Below are positions 8,200-17,439 of a DNA stretch of 64,000 bases, one piece after another. The position numbers and the translations under genes were made by a program. Positions within the stretch are counted from its first letter, which is position 1. Every line of letters begins with the position of its first letter. Origin of the DNA: UBA11865 sp963749825 (GTDB lineage: Bacteria; Chloroflexota; Anaerolineae; Promineifilales; Promineifilaceae); NCBI GenBank assembly GCA_963749825.1, contig CAVVOI010000009.1, forward strand, positions 558,001 through 622,000, in the 5' to 3' direction. The notes beneath the pieces were generated by a model. It was not told where the DNA came from and searched no databases. It saw only the letters and a program-made list of their open reading frames with translations.

Positions 8200-10542
8200 A
8201 TGGCCCGTTCGAAGAGTAACCGTTCGTCTCAGACGAATAATGACAAAGCTCAACCCCAATCTACCTGGGATGATAGAGTCATCAGGCAGCTTATACCCTG
8301 GCGCAAGGAGATACTGGGGCTCCTAATATTCCTGACCGCTATCCTAACACTACTGGCGCTATTGGGGCTAACGGCATCAGGATTGTTGGAACCCTGGACT
8401 ACTTTCCTGCGCCAATTAGCTGGATGGGGGATCTACCCCTTGGTTCTGACCGTTGCCGGCCTAGGTTTGTACCTGGTGATTAGCAGGATGGAACTACCTT
8501 ATCGGGTGAAGCCCGGACAGGTTATCGGACTGGAACTGTTGTTACTGGCGGTTCTGGCTCTGGTACATCTGGCCGCCGGTGGTGGATTGATGGGAGCTCT
8601 AGCGGGACGGGGTGGAGGATTGGTCGGTTGGGCGTTATCGGATCCGCTGGTGGATTTCTTGGGCCCCTTTTTAACAGCCTTGTTCATCTTCATCTTATTT
8701 TTTTCAGGTCTGGTCTTATTATTAAGGATCACCTGGCGTTCGACTATTGATTGGTTGAACAGAACCTCCCTACAGCTACAAATCTGGTCGAATGAGTTGG
8801 AGATAGATATCGCCGAAAGGGAGGCGCAACGAGACGCCAGAGAGGCGGTCCCGGCTGTAACCGTTGGCGCCGTAAGCGGCGGTGAAAGAACGGTTCCACT
8901 TCCTGAAATCAACGCAGGGGCTGATGAAGACCAACTCATCATCATCGAGGATTCGGCCACCGAAGTAGCCGATATCCAAAGCCGTGATGAACGACTACCG
9001 CCATTTGATGTCTTGGAAGATGGCGCCGTAATCTCCATGTCCCATGAAGAAGTGGATGCTAAAAAACAAACCATCGAGCAGACGCTGGCTGACTTTGGAT
9101 TACCGGCGACGGTCACCGAAATACGACGCGGTCCGGCCGTCACTCAATTTGGCGTCCAACCTGGCTATGTTGAAAAGCCGGGCCCGGACGGACAACTAAA
9201 ACTTTACAAAGTCCGAGTCAACCAAATCGCTTCACTTCATAAAGACCTGGCTTTGGCGCTGGAAGTGCAGCGATTACGCATTGAGGCCCCCGTTCCTGGG
9301 AGAGGCATCGTGGGTGTAGAGGTTCCCAACGCGGCGACGAGCGTGGTGCGACTCAAGGCTGTTGTCGAGTCAGAGCCCTACCAAAAACTTCAATCGCCGT
9401 TAACTGTTGCCTTAGGCCGTGACGTAGCCGGTACACCCGTAGCCACCGATCTCGGGACCTTGCCTCACTTACTCATTGCCGGAACAACCGGTTCGGGCAA
9501 ATCCGTCTGTCTCAATGCCTTGATCAGTTGCCTGGTCTTCAATAATACGCCTGATAACCTTCGACTGGTGATGATTGATCCCAAAAAAGTCGAGCTGATT
9601 CGTTTCAATGGCATGCCCCATCTTCTCGGCAAAGTCGAGATCGAACCAGAAAGGGTGATAGGCGTTCTGCGATGGCTCACCTCGGAAATGGACCGGCGCT
9701 ATGAGCTATTTGCAGCTATCGGCGCTAAACATATCAAGGATTACAATCGTAAAATTCGTAGTCGCCGGCTGGCGAAAGAGGTGAAGGCGGTCAAGTTGCC
9801 TTACATCGGCGTTTTTGTCGATGAATTGGCCGATCTAATGGTCATGTACCCGGCCGATGTCGAACGTACCTTGTGCCGTTTGGCGCAGATGGCCAGGGCG
9901 ACAGGAATTCATCTGGTGGTGGCGACCCAACGACCATCGACAGACGTGATAACCGGCCTCATCAAAGCCAACTTCCCGGCACGGGCATCATTCGCCGTGA
10001 CGTCTGGCATTGATTCGCGGGTGATTCTAGATACCGTAGGCGCCGAACACTTGATGGGTAAAGGTGATATGCTCTTTTTACCACCGGATGCCAGTGCACC
10101 AGTTCGGGTACAAGGCTGTTTCGTGAGCGATCGTGAAATCGAAGGTATTGTCAGCCATTGGCAAAAGTACACAGAGCCAGTACCGGCTTTCTACGTACCG
10201 GCCGAGTCGCGAGAAAGCGCAGCAGAGGCTGCAACCGAGGCTGCCGAAGCAAAACCTGTAGCTGAAGCGCCCTGGGAGAAATTAATCGTTCGCGAGAGTT
10301 TCATCAGCGACCGAGACGATATGTTGGAAGAGGCCATCGAGCTTGCCAAAAAACATGACCGCCTATCAACTTCGTTGATACAAAGGCGACTGCGGATCGG
10401 TTACCCTCGGGCAGCCAGGTTGATGGAGACGCTTTACGAAATGGGAATGGTCGAAAATCCGAAAGAGGGCGGTCGCACGCGCAGGACTTACGTCAAGGAA
10501 GATGAAGATCCACTGGACGATTTTCTGAATCAAGCCAATTGA
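8200..10542 (+). CDS. ftsK: FtsK/SpoIIIE-type DNA translocase
   Basis: 780 residues. A septal DNA pump that moves chromosomes during division. The N-terminus has about four membrane helices (residues 35-190), followed by a short acidic linker (about 215-280), much shorter than in E. coli FtsK. The motor has an FtsK alpha domain (VTEIRRGPAVTQFGV), Walker A GTTGSGKS (about 428-435), MIDPKKVEL, FVDELADLM (Walker B) and VVATQRPSTDVITGLIKAN. The C-terminal gamma winged helix (about 700-765; STSLIQRRLRIGYPRAARLME) would read polarity motifs. The ATG has a close AGGA just upstream. Confidence 0.95.
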   Translation: MARSKSNRSSQTNNDKAQPQSTWDDRVIRQLIPWRKEILGLLIFLTAILTLLALLGLTASGLLEPWTTFLRQLAGWGIYPLVLTVAGLGLYLVISRMELPYRVKPGQVIGLELLLLAVLALVHLAAGGGLMGALAGRGGGLVGWALSDPLVDFLGPFLTALFIFILFFSGLVLLLRITWRSTIDWLNRTSLQLQIWSNELEIDIAEREAQRDAREAVPAVTVGAVSGGERTVPLPEINAGADEDQLIIIEDSATEVADIQSRDERLPPFDVLEDGAVISMSHEEVDAKKQTIEQTLADFGLPATVTEIRRGPAVTQFGVQPGYVEKPGPDGQLKLYKVRVNQIASLHKDLALALEVQRLRIEAPVPGRGIVGVEVPNAATSVVRLKAVVESEPYQKLQSPLTVALGRDVAGTPVATDLGTLPHLLIAGTTGSGKSVCLNALISCLVFNNTPDNLRLVMIDPKKVELIRFNGMPHLLGKVEIEPERVIGVLRWLTSEMDRRYELFAAIGAKHIKDYNRKIRSRRLAKEVKAVKLPYIGVFVDELADLMVMYPADVERTLCRLAQMARATGIHLVVATQRPSTDVITGLIKANFPARASFAVTSGIDSRVILDTVGAEHLMGKGDMLFLPPDASAPVRVQGCFVSDREIEGIVSHWQKYTEPVPAFYVPAESRESAAEAATEAAEAKPVAEAPWEKLIVRESFISDRDDMLEEAIELAKKHDRLSTSLIQRRLRIGYPRAARLMETLYEMGMVENPKEGGRTRRTYVKEDEDPLDDFLNQAN

Positions 10543-10677
10543 GTCAACCGCTATTATTTCTTCGGGAATGAACTTTATCAGCAGTGGTTTACACCTAGGC
10601 AATTAGGCTCGTGGGATCGCATGTCATTGCATAAAAATCTGCGCAATTGCACTTGAGATTTAGATTTGAGTGGGGAT

Positions 10678-11865
10678 TTAGGGAGCCAATAGGTCCGGCG
10701 CGATTTGTCCGGGTCCAGGCACCACCTCGAAATAATTTGCCAGGCCATAATCTTTTAGCGGTAGGATGAGGGGTTCGGTGTATTTTTCTGCGATTCCCAA
10801 AAATCCTGGACCTAAATACCAAATCGCCGCACCCTTTACCTGGGGAAAAGCGGCATACAACTTAGCAGCCCAGGCGATGTCGGCCAGCGCCGGCTGCGGC
10901 GCCGGATTGCTGAACGCTTCCCATCCCCATTCACTGATCAATACCGTCGGTCGGTCAATACCATGATCGTCACATGCCTGGAATAAGAACTGAAAACGCC
11001 CCACAAAGTAAGGGTATATATTACCGATATCATCCACGGTGTAACTATATTCGTGCAGGGCTATCGCCAATTGATCGGGATGTTGGGCAGCCAAGCTTAA
11101 AAAGGCCAGCATCGACGGTGATGTCCAATGTTCGGGTTCGGGTTCTCCGGAGGCCCAGCCAAAAGCGGCCCAACGGTAACCGTCCTGCAAAGTCAATTTG
11201 GCCGTAGCCAGGGCAAATTGTGCTAACCATTCAGAACGTCCCTTGTCAACTTCATTAATGGTCTCGATCCAGACTTTATCTCTATCCAGACCGGCCGGCA
11301 ATTTGGCTTTGTGAATCTGCCAATGCACCGACGCAGCGGTGACCGGATCCAAGTGATAGGGCGGGACATCGTATTGATTACCATCATTCTGCCCGGCTGT
11401 GGTCAGCCTGAAGACCAATGTATGAGGAACGCCACTGCTTTGCATGAGTGCTTGAGCTTCGAGTAATCGACCATCATCGTCGGCGCTCTTCAAGAAAAAC
11501 GGTACTCCCGCCGCGTCGAGCGTCTGCATCCAATTTCCCAGATCAGGATGGTAACGGCCGGAACCGACATGAAAGCCAATTTTGTTGAAGGATAATATCT
11601 GGCCCTGGGATTCCAAGCCGGCCGCAAGAGCATCAAAATTGAGAGGAGGGTCGCCATATTTCGGGACCGGGGGTGGTAATGGTTTCCGGCCGCCTCGGAT
11701 GAGGGGCATTAGGACCTTGGGTAACACGGGATCGATTGCCGGAGAAACTTCCTGATCGAAGGCCGATGCCGGCGCCAGTTTGCGGCCGGCTAATAATGCT
11801 ATCAGGATCAAAAACAATAAAGAGAGGGGCAGTAATCTTCGGGACGACATAGGAAACTTCAACAT
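10678..11865 (-). CDS. Secreted glycoside-hydrolase-like TIM-barrel protein
   Basis: About 395 residues, or 390 if translation begins at the sixth codon. It begins with a positively charged N-terminus and a hydrophobic signal segment (LLPLSLLFLILIALLAG), so it is exported. The body resembles clan-A glycosidases: an Asn-Glu pair in WIETINEVD (Glu about 205) is a plausible acid/base, and VLISEWGWE (Glu about 312) a plausible nucleophile on a later strand. FHVGSGRYHPD marks an early strand. I cannot name the GH family or substrate. No strong SD is seen. It is convergent with ftsK. Confidence 0.6.
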   Translation of the reverse strand: MLKFPMSSRRLLPLSLLFLILIALLAGRKLAPASAFDQEVSPAIDPVLPKVLMPLIRGGRKPLPPPVPKYGDPPLNFDALAAGLESQGQILSFNKIGFHVGSGRYHPDLGNWMQTLDAAGVPFFLKSADDDGRLLEAQALMQSSGVPHTLVFRLTTAGQNDGNQYDVPPYHLDPVTAASVHWQIHKAKLPAGLDRDKVWIETINEVDKGRSEWLAQFALATAKLTLQDGYRWAAFGWASGEPEPEHWTSPSMLAFLSLAAQHPDQLAIALHEYSYTVDDIGNIYPYFVGRFQFLFQACDDHGIDRPTVLISEWGWEAFSNPAPQPALADIAWAAKLYAAFPQVKGAAIWYLGPGFLGIAEKYTEPLILPLKDYGLANYFEVVPGPGQIAPDLLAP

Positions 11866-11983
11866 CGATCAATTAAACCAGGCTATTAGTACGAGCAATT
11901 ATAATCAATTATTTGATGCTTCCGATGATGCACGCAATGTAGTACACGGAAATGACGATGCATGAACGGGCCGGACGAAATTA

Positions 11984-12076
11984 TCACTGTCGGGCTCGCC
12001 AAATAAAGGCCGCAGCAACAATAGCGAGGGCCAAACCGGTGCAAACAAGTTCCAAAAGCAGTAATTTAGTTAACAT
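11984..12076 (-). CDS. Tiny membrane peptide (30 aa)
   Basis: A short open frame on the minus strand: a positive N-terminus (MLTK), one hydrophobic helix (LLLLELVCTGLALAIVAAAF) and a basic end IWRARQ. The arrangement suits a single-pass membrane peptide. No strong SD is visible (TAGGA lies about a dozen bases upstream). It follows another tiny membrane ORF on the same strand, which makes chance less likely. Function unknown. Confidence 0.35.
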   Translation of the reverse strand: MLTKLLLLELVCTGLALAIVAAAFIWRARQ

Positions 12077-12129
12077 AAATACCAAGTATATCCTAAAGTG
12101 GGGATTTGGCTTTTATTAAAGCCCTTCGA

Positions 12130-12309
12130 CTATCTACGCCGTCGCATCCATCGTAAAAAGCCATAATAAATGATGATCACTACGAGTAGATTAAGGCCAA
12201 TCAGAATCAAGATATTTGGATTGAATAGAAACTGAGCTAAGCCAGAGATACCGCACCCCCAGAATAAGGCGAAAAGAAGACCCAGAATCTGTAATGTTGA
12301 ATCTTTCAT
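12130..12309 (-). CDS. Small two-helix membrane protein (59 aa)
   Basis: Starts MKDSTLQILGLLFALFWGCG and continues with a second helix, then ends in a strongly basic tail RWMRRRR. Two hydrophobic segments joined by a short FNPN turn, with the positive tail predicted in the cytoplasm. No good SD precedes the ATG. It lies 53 bases upstream of the 30-residue membrane peptide on the same strand. Family not recognised. Coding nature is inferred from amino-acid composition only. Confidence 0.45.
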   Translation of the reverse strand: MKDSTLQILGLLFALFWGCGISGLAQFLFNPNILILIGLNLLVVIIIYYGFLRWMRRRR

Positions 12310-12460
12310 TGATCTATTATTGCCGTTTCACGACGGATTTGGTACTTCAAGAGATGCTGGACTCAACAGTACCGCGATTCATCGTTGGCGGCAATATTAC
12401 CAAGGTGGGACTGTTTTTCTGAATTGTTGGAGTTGCGATTGCCGCAAGGGTGAATCAGGC
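12310..12460. other. Short gene-free stretch
   Basis: Between the tiny membrane ORFs and the minus-strand hairpin at 12461. It should hold the promoter of the small minus-strand ORFs. No clear gene or RNA is seen. Confidence 0.4.
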
Positions 12461-12495
12461 AAAAAAATAGCCTAGCCTGGGAAAGGGCTAGGCTG
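12461..12495 (-). terminator. Rho-independent terminator, minus strand
   Basis: On the minus strand a nine-pair stem AGCCTAGCC/GGCTAGGCT with an eight-base loop is followed by a run of seven T. No recognisable gene lies just upstream on that strand, only a comM fragment. It may be the relic of a lost gene, or it may end an unrecognised short RNA from about 12500-12900. Confidence 0.75.
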
Positions 12496-12632
12496 GAAAG
12501 AGGAGTAACGGACGAATCGATTACTCACCAAAATTTTAGACGATTCAAGCTAGAATTAGTATGGGATATTCTATCCATGACGGGGGTACTGTCCCGGCTA
12601 GCCGGTCAGGGTCAAAGACAAGGTATGTTTCA

Positions 12633-12711
12633 GGAATTGCCTTCCAAGGGATGGTTTAGAACTTCTGGCAAGTGCTCACCGAGTTCGAGTAAGATGTCGA
12701 CGGCGAGCCCA
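12633..12711 (-). pseudogene. comM (yifB) fragment, short
   Basis: Reading the minus strand gives GLAVDILLELGEHLPEVLN and then HPLEGNS and a stop. This aligns without gaps to the Walker B region of the intact ComM at 31417-32946 (FLDELPEFGERLLEVLRQ, then PLEGNP). About half of the residues match, and the DNA also matches (GGRATTGCCYTCCAA and onward). No start or flanking ComM sequence is present. It is the most decayed of three comM fragments upstream of the intact gene. Confidence 0.55.
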
Positions 12712-12950
12712 CCTCATCCAGTCAATAGTCGTGTACTTTTCGCGTCATGAGGAAGGGAAAAGATTTGATAGTGTGCTGGGCGCATTAGCTGTACGAATTA
12801 GTCTTATCAGCTTCGATGCCTTCTGATTGAGTCCGAGGATCAACTAGATTAGCCACTTGTGTACACTCATGTAGTCCACTTGGATGATGCCGCCAGGGAG
12901 GTTGTATGGCATGCTAATCATGATAGTTCCATTGGCTAACATCATAAAAA
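12712..12950. other. Gene-free stretch
   Basis: About 240 bases with scattered stops. I see no coding signature. It includes the upstream region of the 58-residue membrane protein. Confidence 0.4.
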
Positions 12951-12965
12951 AGATTGGGGATCAAA

Positions 12966-13142
12966 ATGAAAACAGTCCAGTTAGTTGCCGGTGTTATTTG
13001 TCTTTTGATAGCGGCTTTAGTCTTTATTCTAGGCGCGGAAGTCATTACATTTGCGACAGGAACAACGAACGTCACGATTTACACGGGAATCGTCTTAACG
13101 ATTGTGGGCTTGTTAGCAGTCGTAACGGCAAGAAAACGATAA
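12966..13142 (+). CDS. Small two-helix membrane protein (58 aa)
   Basis: The ATG at 12966 is preferred over an in-frame TTG four codons upstream, because GGGGA lies a few bases before it. The product begins MKTVQLVAGVICLLIAALVF, has a second helix (VTIYTGIVLTIVGLLAVV) and ends TARKR. This is a helical hairpin with a basic cytoplasmic tail. A strong terminator follows 35 bases after the stop, which supports it as a real single-gene transcript. Family not recognised. Confidence 0.65.
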   Translation: MKTVQLVAGVICLLIAALVFILGAEVITFATGTTNVTIYTGIVLTIVGLLAVVTARKR

Positions 13143-13176
13143 ATCCAAGTTCGTTTCTAGATTTATTGCAACAATG

Positions 13177-13209
13177 AAGCCCGGAACACAACCGGGCTTC
13201 TCATTTTTA
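13177..13209 (+). terminator. Rho-independent terminator
   Basis: Perfect nine-pair stem GAAGCCCGG/CCGGGCTTC with a seven-base loop, followed by TCATTTTTA. It ends the transcript of the 58-residue membrane protein. Confidence 0.85.
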
Positions 13210-13785
13210 GGGGCATCATCATCACGGCAGCTAACGCCGGCCAATATGGAGCGGAAACTCTTTTCTACAAAAAAAGTGACGATCATCTGAAAAATTTATG
13301 CAAAAATCACTTGACAGAGAGTTGTCGATTATTTAAGCTAATAGTGGCGTATTGTGATTTATGTCACAATTTCGAAATTTACTGTCTCTGCCCGTATGGT
13401 TGGCGCTGGTGATCTAATGATCGGGTTGCGGGCTGTAGTTGGCGCATCTCAACAAGAAATTGACCCAATGCAGGTCGTTGTAAACCTGTATGCTTGGGGT
13501 CAGGCCCTAAATGCCTCTACAGCAGGGGTAGCTTTGTCGCTTATCTCAAGCGATTTTTACCGGCAATCCAAAGCACGAATAGTCATTCAAAACTCACTGG
13601 CAGCGGAATTAATATTTGATTACCGAAGGCTCACAAACCCTTGAAAAAGGGTTTCGCTGGCGCTTTGATCGTGTCGATCGGCCGCCAGACCAATCACGAG
13701 CGATAGTAAAGGAGGTTAGCCAATAACAAGACTATTTGAAAGCGATAGATAAGAGGGGATCGTTTAGCGTTTTAGAGGAGTGTAA
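13210..13785. other. Mostly empty stretch with one weak open frame
   Basis: A TTGACA at 13311 followed 17 bases later by TAAGCT (13334) could be a promoter. A 96-codon frame starting at GTG (13354-13644) has no SD and no recognisable domain, so I do not call it a gene. The remainder leads to the SD of the Cys-rich peptide at 13786. The promoter may serve the 13786-17336 pair. Confidence 0.4.
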
Positions 13786-13890
13786 ATGAGCGACCAACGG
13801 GTAAGAATCAAAGGAAGATGCCAATCTGAAACCGTTGACTGCTCTTGCAAATGTGGCCATTTCGGTCGCATTTGTCTTAACCCAAAATGA
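13786..13890 (+). CDS. 34-residue cysteine-rich peptide, coupled to nucleotidase
   Basis: ATG preceded by GAGGAG at a good distance. The product starts MSDQRVRIKGRCQSE and ends with CSCKCGHFGRIC then LNPK. It has five Cys in 34 residues, four of them within twelve positions, which suggests metal binding or a redox/leader role. It has no signal peptide. Its stop overlaps the nucleotidase ATG as ATGA, a typical translational-coupling arrangement. It may be a leader peptide that meters expression or a small zinc protein. No family is recognised. Confidence 0.55.
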   Translation: MSDQRVRIKGRCQSETVDCSCKCGHFGRICLNPK

Positions 13891-16800
13891 GGTCAATCAT
13901 GTCAAAAAGAACAATTAAATTCACGATCTTGGTCATCCTTTTAGCCTTGATCATTCCCATCGCGGCGTCTGTTCAGGGTTCTTCACATATTGTTGATGCC
14001 ACTTTGCTGCACACCAACGATTTCCACGGCCGTCTGGAACCTGACTCCAGCCGCCGCGGCGGCTCCGCCTATATCATCGGCAAAGTCAACGATATTCGCG
14101 ACGCCGTCGGCGAAGAGAATGTGCTGCTGCTCGATGCGGGAGATGAATACTTCGCTGCTCCGGCCATATCGCAGCTGCTGATGGGAGAGAGCACGGTCGA
14201 TATCTTCAATATGATGGGCTACGATCTGGCCGTCTTCGGCAACCACGAGTTCGACAAAGGCCAGGAGATCCTAGTTGATCGCGTGAAACAGTCCGAGTAC
14301 GATTGGCTGGGCGCCAACGTCATCCTGGAAGGCACGGATTGGGATCTGCCCGAGTGGTCAATGCCCTATGAGCTGCTCACAGTTGGCGAGAGTCCCCACG
14401 AAGCCACAATAGGAGTGATCGGTTTGGCCGGCGAAGAGACTCCCGAGGTCACGCTGATCGGCACCACTGAGGGACTCTACTTTAAGGATCTCACAGAAAC
14501 TGTCCTGCATTACTACGACGAAGTGGCGGCCCAAGCCGACGCGGTTATCCTTGTCGTTCACATGGGAACAGCCGATAGCGGCCCGTATGATGGTTTAGTA
14601 ACCCTCGCCCAAAATCTGATTGACGCCGGTAAACCGGTGGATCTGATGATCGGCGGGCACCAGCACCAGGCGTTGTTCGCGCCGGTATATGTTGGCGAGA
14701 CGGCCATTGTCTCCGCCGGGTATTACGGCCGTTGGTTAGGCCAGGTTGATGTTTCCATCGATAAGAACGCCAAGAAGCTGACGGTAGAAAACTATCAACT
14801 GAACACTATCATAGCTGAAGTAACCGTCGAAGATCTCATCGGCAGCCTGGAAGAGTTCTATGCAGCGGGTGACATCAGCAATGCTGGCGTTTATAACAGC
14901 CTGCTCACAAAACTGGAAGGGGTTGAATCTGCCCTAGCGAATGGTAAGGCACGAGTCGCCGCTAACCAGCTGACCGCCTTCATCAACCATGTGCAGGCCC
15001 AAAGTGGTAAACACATCACCGCCGCAGCAGCAGATTCGCTGCTTGCCGATGCGGAGTGGATCCTGGCCAATACCGATCTTGAAGTGGCCGCACGCGTGGC
15101 TTACTGGGCCGAGATCGTCGCCCCCATCGTCAACCAGCCAGTGGGGTATACCAACATCAGCCTGACGCGCGATTACAACAACGAATCGCTTATCGGCGAT
15201 ATCGTGACCGACTCCATGCTGTGGAGCGCTGATCTGTATGATGACGGCGAGCTGAACGGCACGGTTGACATCGCCTTCACCAACCCCGGCGGATTGCGAG
15301 CTGACATCGTCATTCCCGACGGTGCGACCTTGCCCCACATGGTTACGTGGGGCGATACCTTTGACGTCCTTCCATTTGGTAACACGTTATACATGATGGA
15401 CCTGACCGGCGCTCAAATCCAGACCTTGCTGGACCAGTCGGCGAACCTGTACAAGGGTATCCTTCAGACGGCCGGCGCCGGTTGGTACTGGTACAACGAC
15501 TGTGGGTGCATCACACCCACGGCTTGGGGCGCCTACGGGGTGACCGTGAATGGAGAGCCGCTGGTCCGTGACCAGGTCTATCGCGTGGTGACCAATAACT
15601 TCTTGGCCGGTGGGCAGGATGGTTGGACCACTTTCGCCGATGGCACCAATCGCTGGGACACTTACTATGACATGCAAGAGGGCTTCGTCGAATATATCAA
15701 GATGCTCGAGGTCATCGATGCAGAAGACGTCCCCATGGACCGCATCATTCGCCTGGACGACGTGCTGACGATGCTGCATACCAACGACACGCACGGTATC
15801 TGGCCTGAGACCGACTACTACGGCACGGCCGAAGGCTTTGCCTTCCTGGCATCGCACATAAAGGCCGAACGGGCCAAGAACCCCAATGTGCTGCTGCTGG
15901 ACGCCGGCGACACCTTCCAGGGTAACGCATTCGCCCAGTACTTCCGCGATGCTGTTCCCAACCCCATCGCCGGCGGGTTGAACCTGCTGGGCTACGATGC
16001 CTTCACCATCGGCAACCACGAGTTCAACTTTGGACCGGCGACGTTCGCCACCATGCTCGGGCAGTTGAACGCTCCCCTTCTGGGCACGATCAACCTGGAT
16101 GATGACGGCAGCTACGGCTTCATCAACGAAAATGTGCAGGATTACATCAATCTCGATGTCAACGGCAAGAAGGTGACCATCTTTGGATTGACCAATCCAC
16201 GTGTTTACCGCTACGAGCTGCCCACCAATATTCCCGGGCTGACCTTCTATTCCGGTCTTGATACGGGCTTTGAAGCTGTACCGCAAATTCTCGCCGACGA
16301 GACCCCCGACATTTTAGTCGGTCTGACACATATGGGTTACTCGCCCTACGGCGACGAAATCGACAGCGACGTGCTCCTGGCAGAAGGAGTAGCAGGCATC
16401 GACGTGATCATCGGCGGGCACAGCCATACCTTCCTGGACCCGGCGGTGATGGTCTCTTCCGACATCAACCCAGGAGGTACATTGATCGCCCAATCGGGCC
16501 GCTATGCGACTAATCTGGGCAAGGTCAACGTCGGCTTCATCGATGGTGAAGTTGTATTGCGTGAGGGCTACCTGTTGCCGGCCGGAGAAGTGCCGGTGGA
16601 TCCCGAGATGGAAGCTTTCCTGCAACCGTTCTTGGAGGAACTGGATGACTACACCAGTACCGTGATCGGCCAGACCACCGCGCCGATCGATGCACTGGCG
16701 GCCTACACTCAAGAGACCAGCGGTGCCAACGTACAAGCCGACGCGGCCGTCTTCGAGCTGACCGATAACGGAATCGACGTCGACTTCCACCTGTCCGGCG

Positions 16801-17336
16801 CAATGAGCAACCGGCTTGTGGCGGCAGGGGCAACGCCGGCTAGCCCGGTGACACTGACCGTAAATGACATGTACACCCTGATGCCCTACGAGAACTCGCT
16901 GCTGGTCATGAGCATGAACGGACCGCAGATCAAGGAGGTCCTGGAGCGCGGCTACCGCAACTGGTGGTGGTACAATCAAGGTTCTCCCTGGGGCGGCTAC
17001 TCGCACTACACGACCTGTATGCTGACCACCGACGAAGGCAATGTGATCACCTACGTGGGGGATCTAGCTACCGCACCGGATGGCAACAACGTCGCATCAC
17101 TGACCCTTGAGGGCGTTCCGGTTGATTTCGGCGATGCAGGCACTTACTACAACGTTTCCACCGTGAACTACCTGGCTGCCGGATCGTGCAACTTCAACAA
17201 TGCAGGCGAGACAATCTGGCCATTGGACCAGATCGTAGCCGACACCCAGTTCTACGTGCGCGACTCGGTCATCGATTATGTGACGGCGGAAGGCACCATC
17301 TCCCCGGCCGTTGAAGGGCGGCTGGTATTCCCGTAA
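13887..17336 (+). CDS. Tandem (double) secreted 5'-nucleotidase / metallophosphatase
   Basis: 1149 residues; a second in-frame ATG at 13899 is also possible. After a signal peptide (ILVILLALIIPIAASVQG) there are two full UshA-like units. Unit 1: LLHTNDFHGRLEP, LDAGDEY, GNHEFDKG and GGHQHQ (about 35-260), then a 5NT_C domain (NESLIGDIVTD, NPGGLRADI, about 425-600). Unit 2: MLHTNDTHGIWPE, LDAGDTFQG, GNHEFNFG and GGHSHTF (about 630-860), then a second 5NT_C (about 900-1110). Metal-ligand motifs look intact in both halves. The family hydrolyses nucleotides or sugar nucleotides outside the membrane. The gene is GC-richer than its neighbours, which may indicate transfer. It is coupled to the Cys-rich peptide. 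Confidence 0.9.
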   Translation: MRSIMSKRTIKFTILVILLALIIPIAASVQGSSHIVDATLLHTNDFHGRLEPDSSRRGGSAYIIGKVNDIRDAVGEENVLLLDAGDEYFAAPAISQLLMGESTVDIFNMMGYDLAVFGNHEFDKGQEILVDRVKQSEYDWLGANVILEGTDWDLPEWSMPYELLTVGESPHEATIGVIGLAGEETPEVTLIGTTEGLYFKDLTETVLHYYDEVAAQADAVILVVHMGTADSGPYDGLVTLAQNLIDAGKPVDLMIGGHQHQALFAPVYVGETAIVSAGYYGRWLGQVDVSIDKNAKKLTVENYQLNTIIAEVTVEDLIGSLEEFYAAGDISNAGVYNSLLTKLEGVESALANGKARVAANQLTAFINHVQAQSGKHITAAAADSLLADAEWILANTDLEVAARVAYWAEIVAPIVNQPVGYTNISLTRDYNNESLIGDIVTDSMLWSADLYDDGELNGTVDIAFTNPGGLRADIVIPDGATLPHMVTWGDTFDVLPFGNTLYMMDLTGAQIQTLLDQSANLYKGILQTAGAGWYWYNDCGCITPTAWGAYGVTVNGEPLVRDQVYRVVTNNFLAGGQDGWTTFADGTNRWDTYYDMQEGFVEYIKMLEVIDAEDVPMDRIIRLDDVLTMLHTNDTHGIWPETDYYGTAEGFAFLASHIKAERAKNPNVLLLDAGDTFQGNAFAQYFRDAVPNPIAGGLNLLGYDAFTIGNHEFNFGPATFATMLGQLNAPLLGTINLDDDGSYGFINENVQDYINLDVNGKKVTIFGLTNPRVYRYELPTNIPGLTFYSGLDTGFEAVPQILADETPDILVGLTHMGYSPYGDEIDSDVLLAEGVAGIDVIIGGHSHTFLDPAVMVSSDINPGGTLIAQSGRYATNLGKVNVGFIDGEVVLREGYLLPAGEVPVDPEMEAFLQPFLEELDDYTSTVIGQTTAPIDALAAYTQETSGANVQADAAVFELTDNGIDVDFHLSGAMSNRLVAAGATPASPVTLTVNDMYTLMPYENSLLVMSMNGPQIKEVLERGYRNWWWYNQGSPWGGYSHYTTCMLTTDEGNVITYVGDLATAPDGNNVASLTLEGVPVDFGDAGTYYNVSTVNYLAAGSCNFNNAGETIWPLDQIVADTQFYVRDSVIDYVTAEGTISPAVEGRLVFP

Positions 17337-17439
17337 AGGTAACGACTTGCTCGATCACCGAGCCCGTCTGATGTGACGGTAGGCTTAAAGCGGCAAAATT
17401 GCCGACGGTAAGCTTACCGGCCGCATCCTTATATAGAAT

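Noticed and set aside
10640..10652. 13-mer TGCGCAATTGCAC repeated at 34592
   Set aside because: Partly self-complementary and short; two copies in 64 kb with different flanks are not enough to call a dispersed element.
13354..13644. 96-codon frame from GTG behind a possible promoter
   Set aside because: No SD, no recognisable domain, and composition unlike the surrounding proteins.
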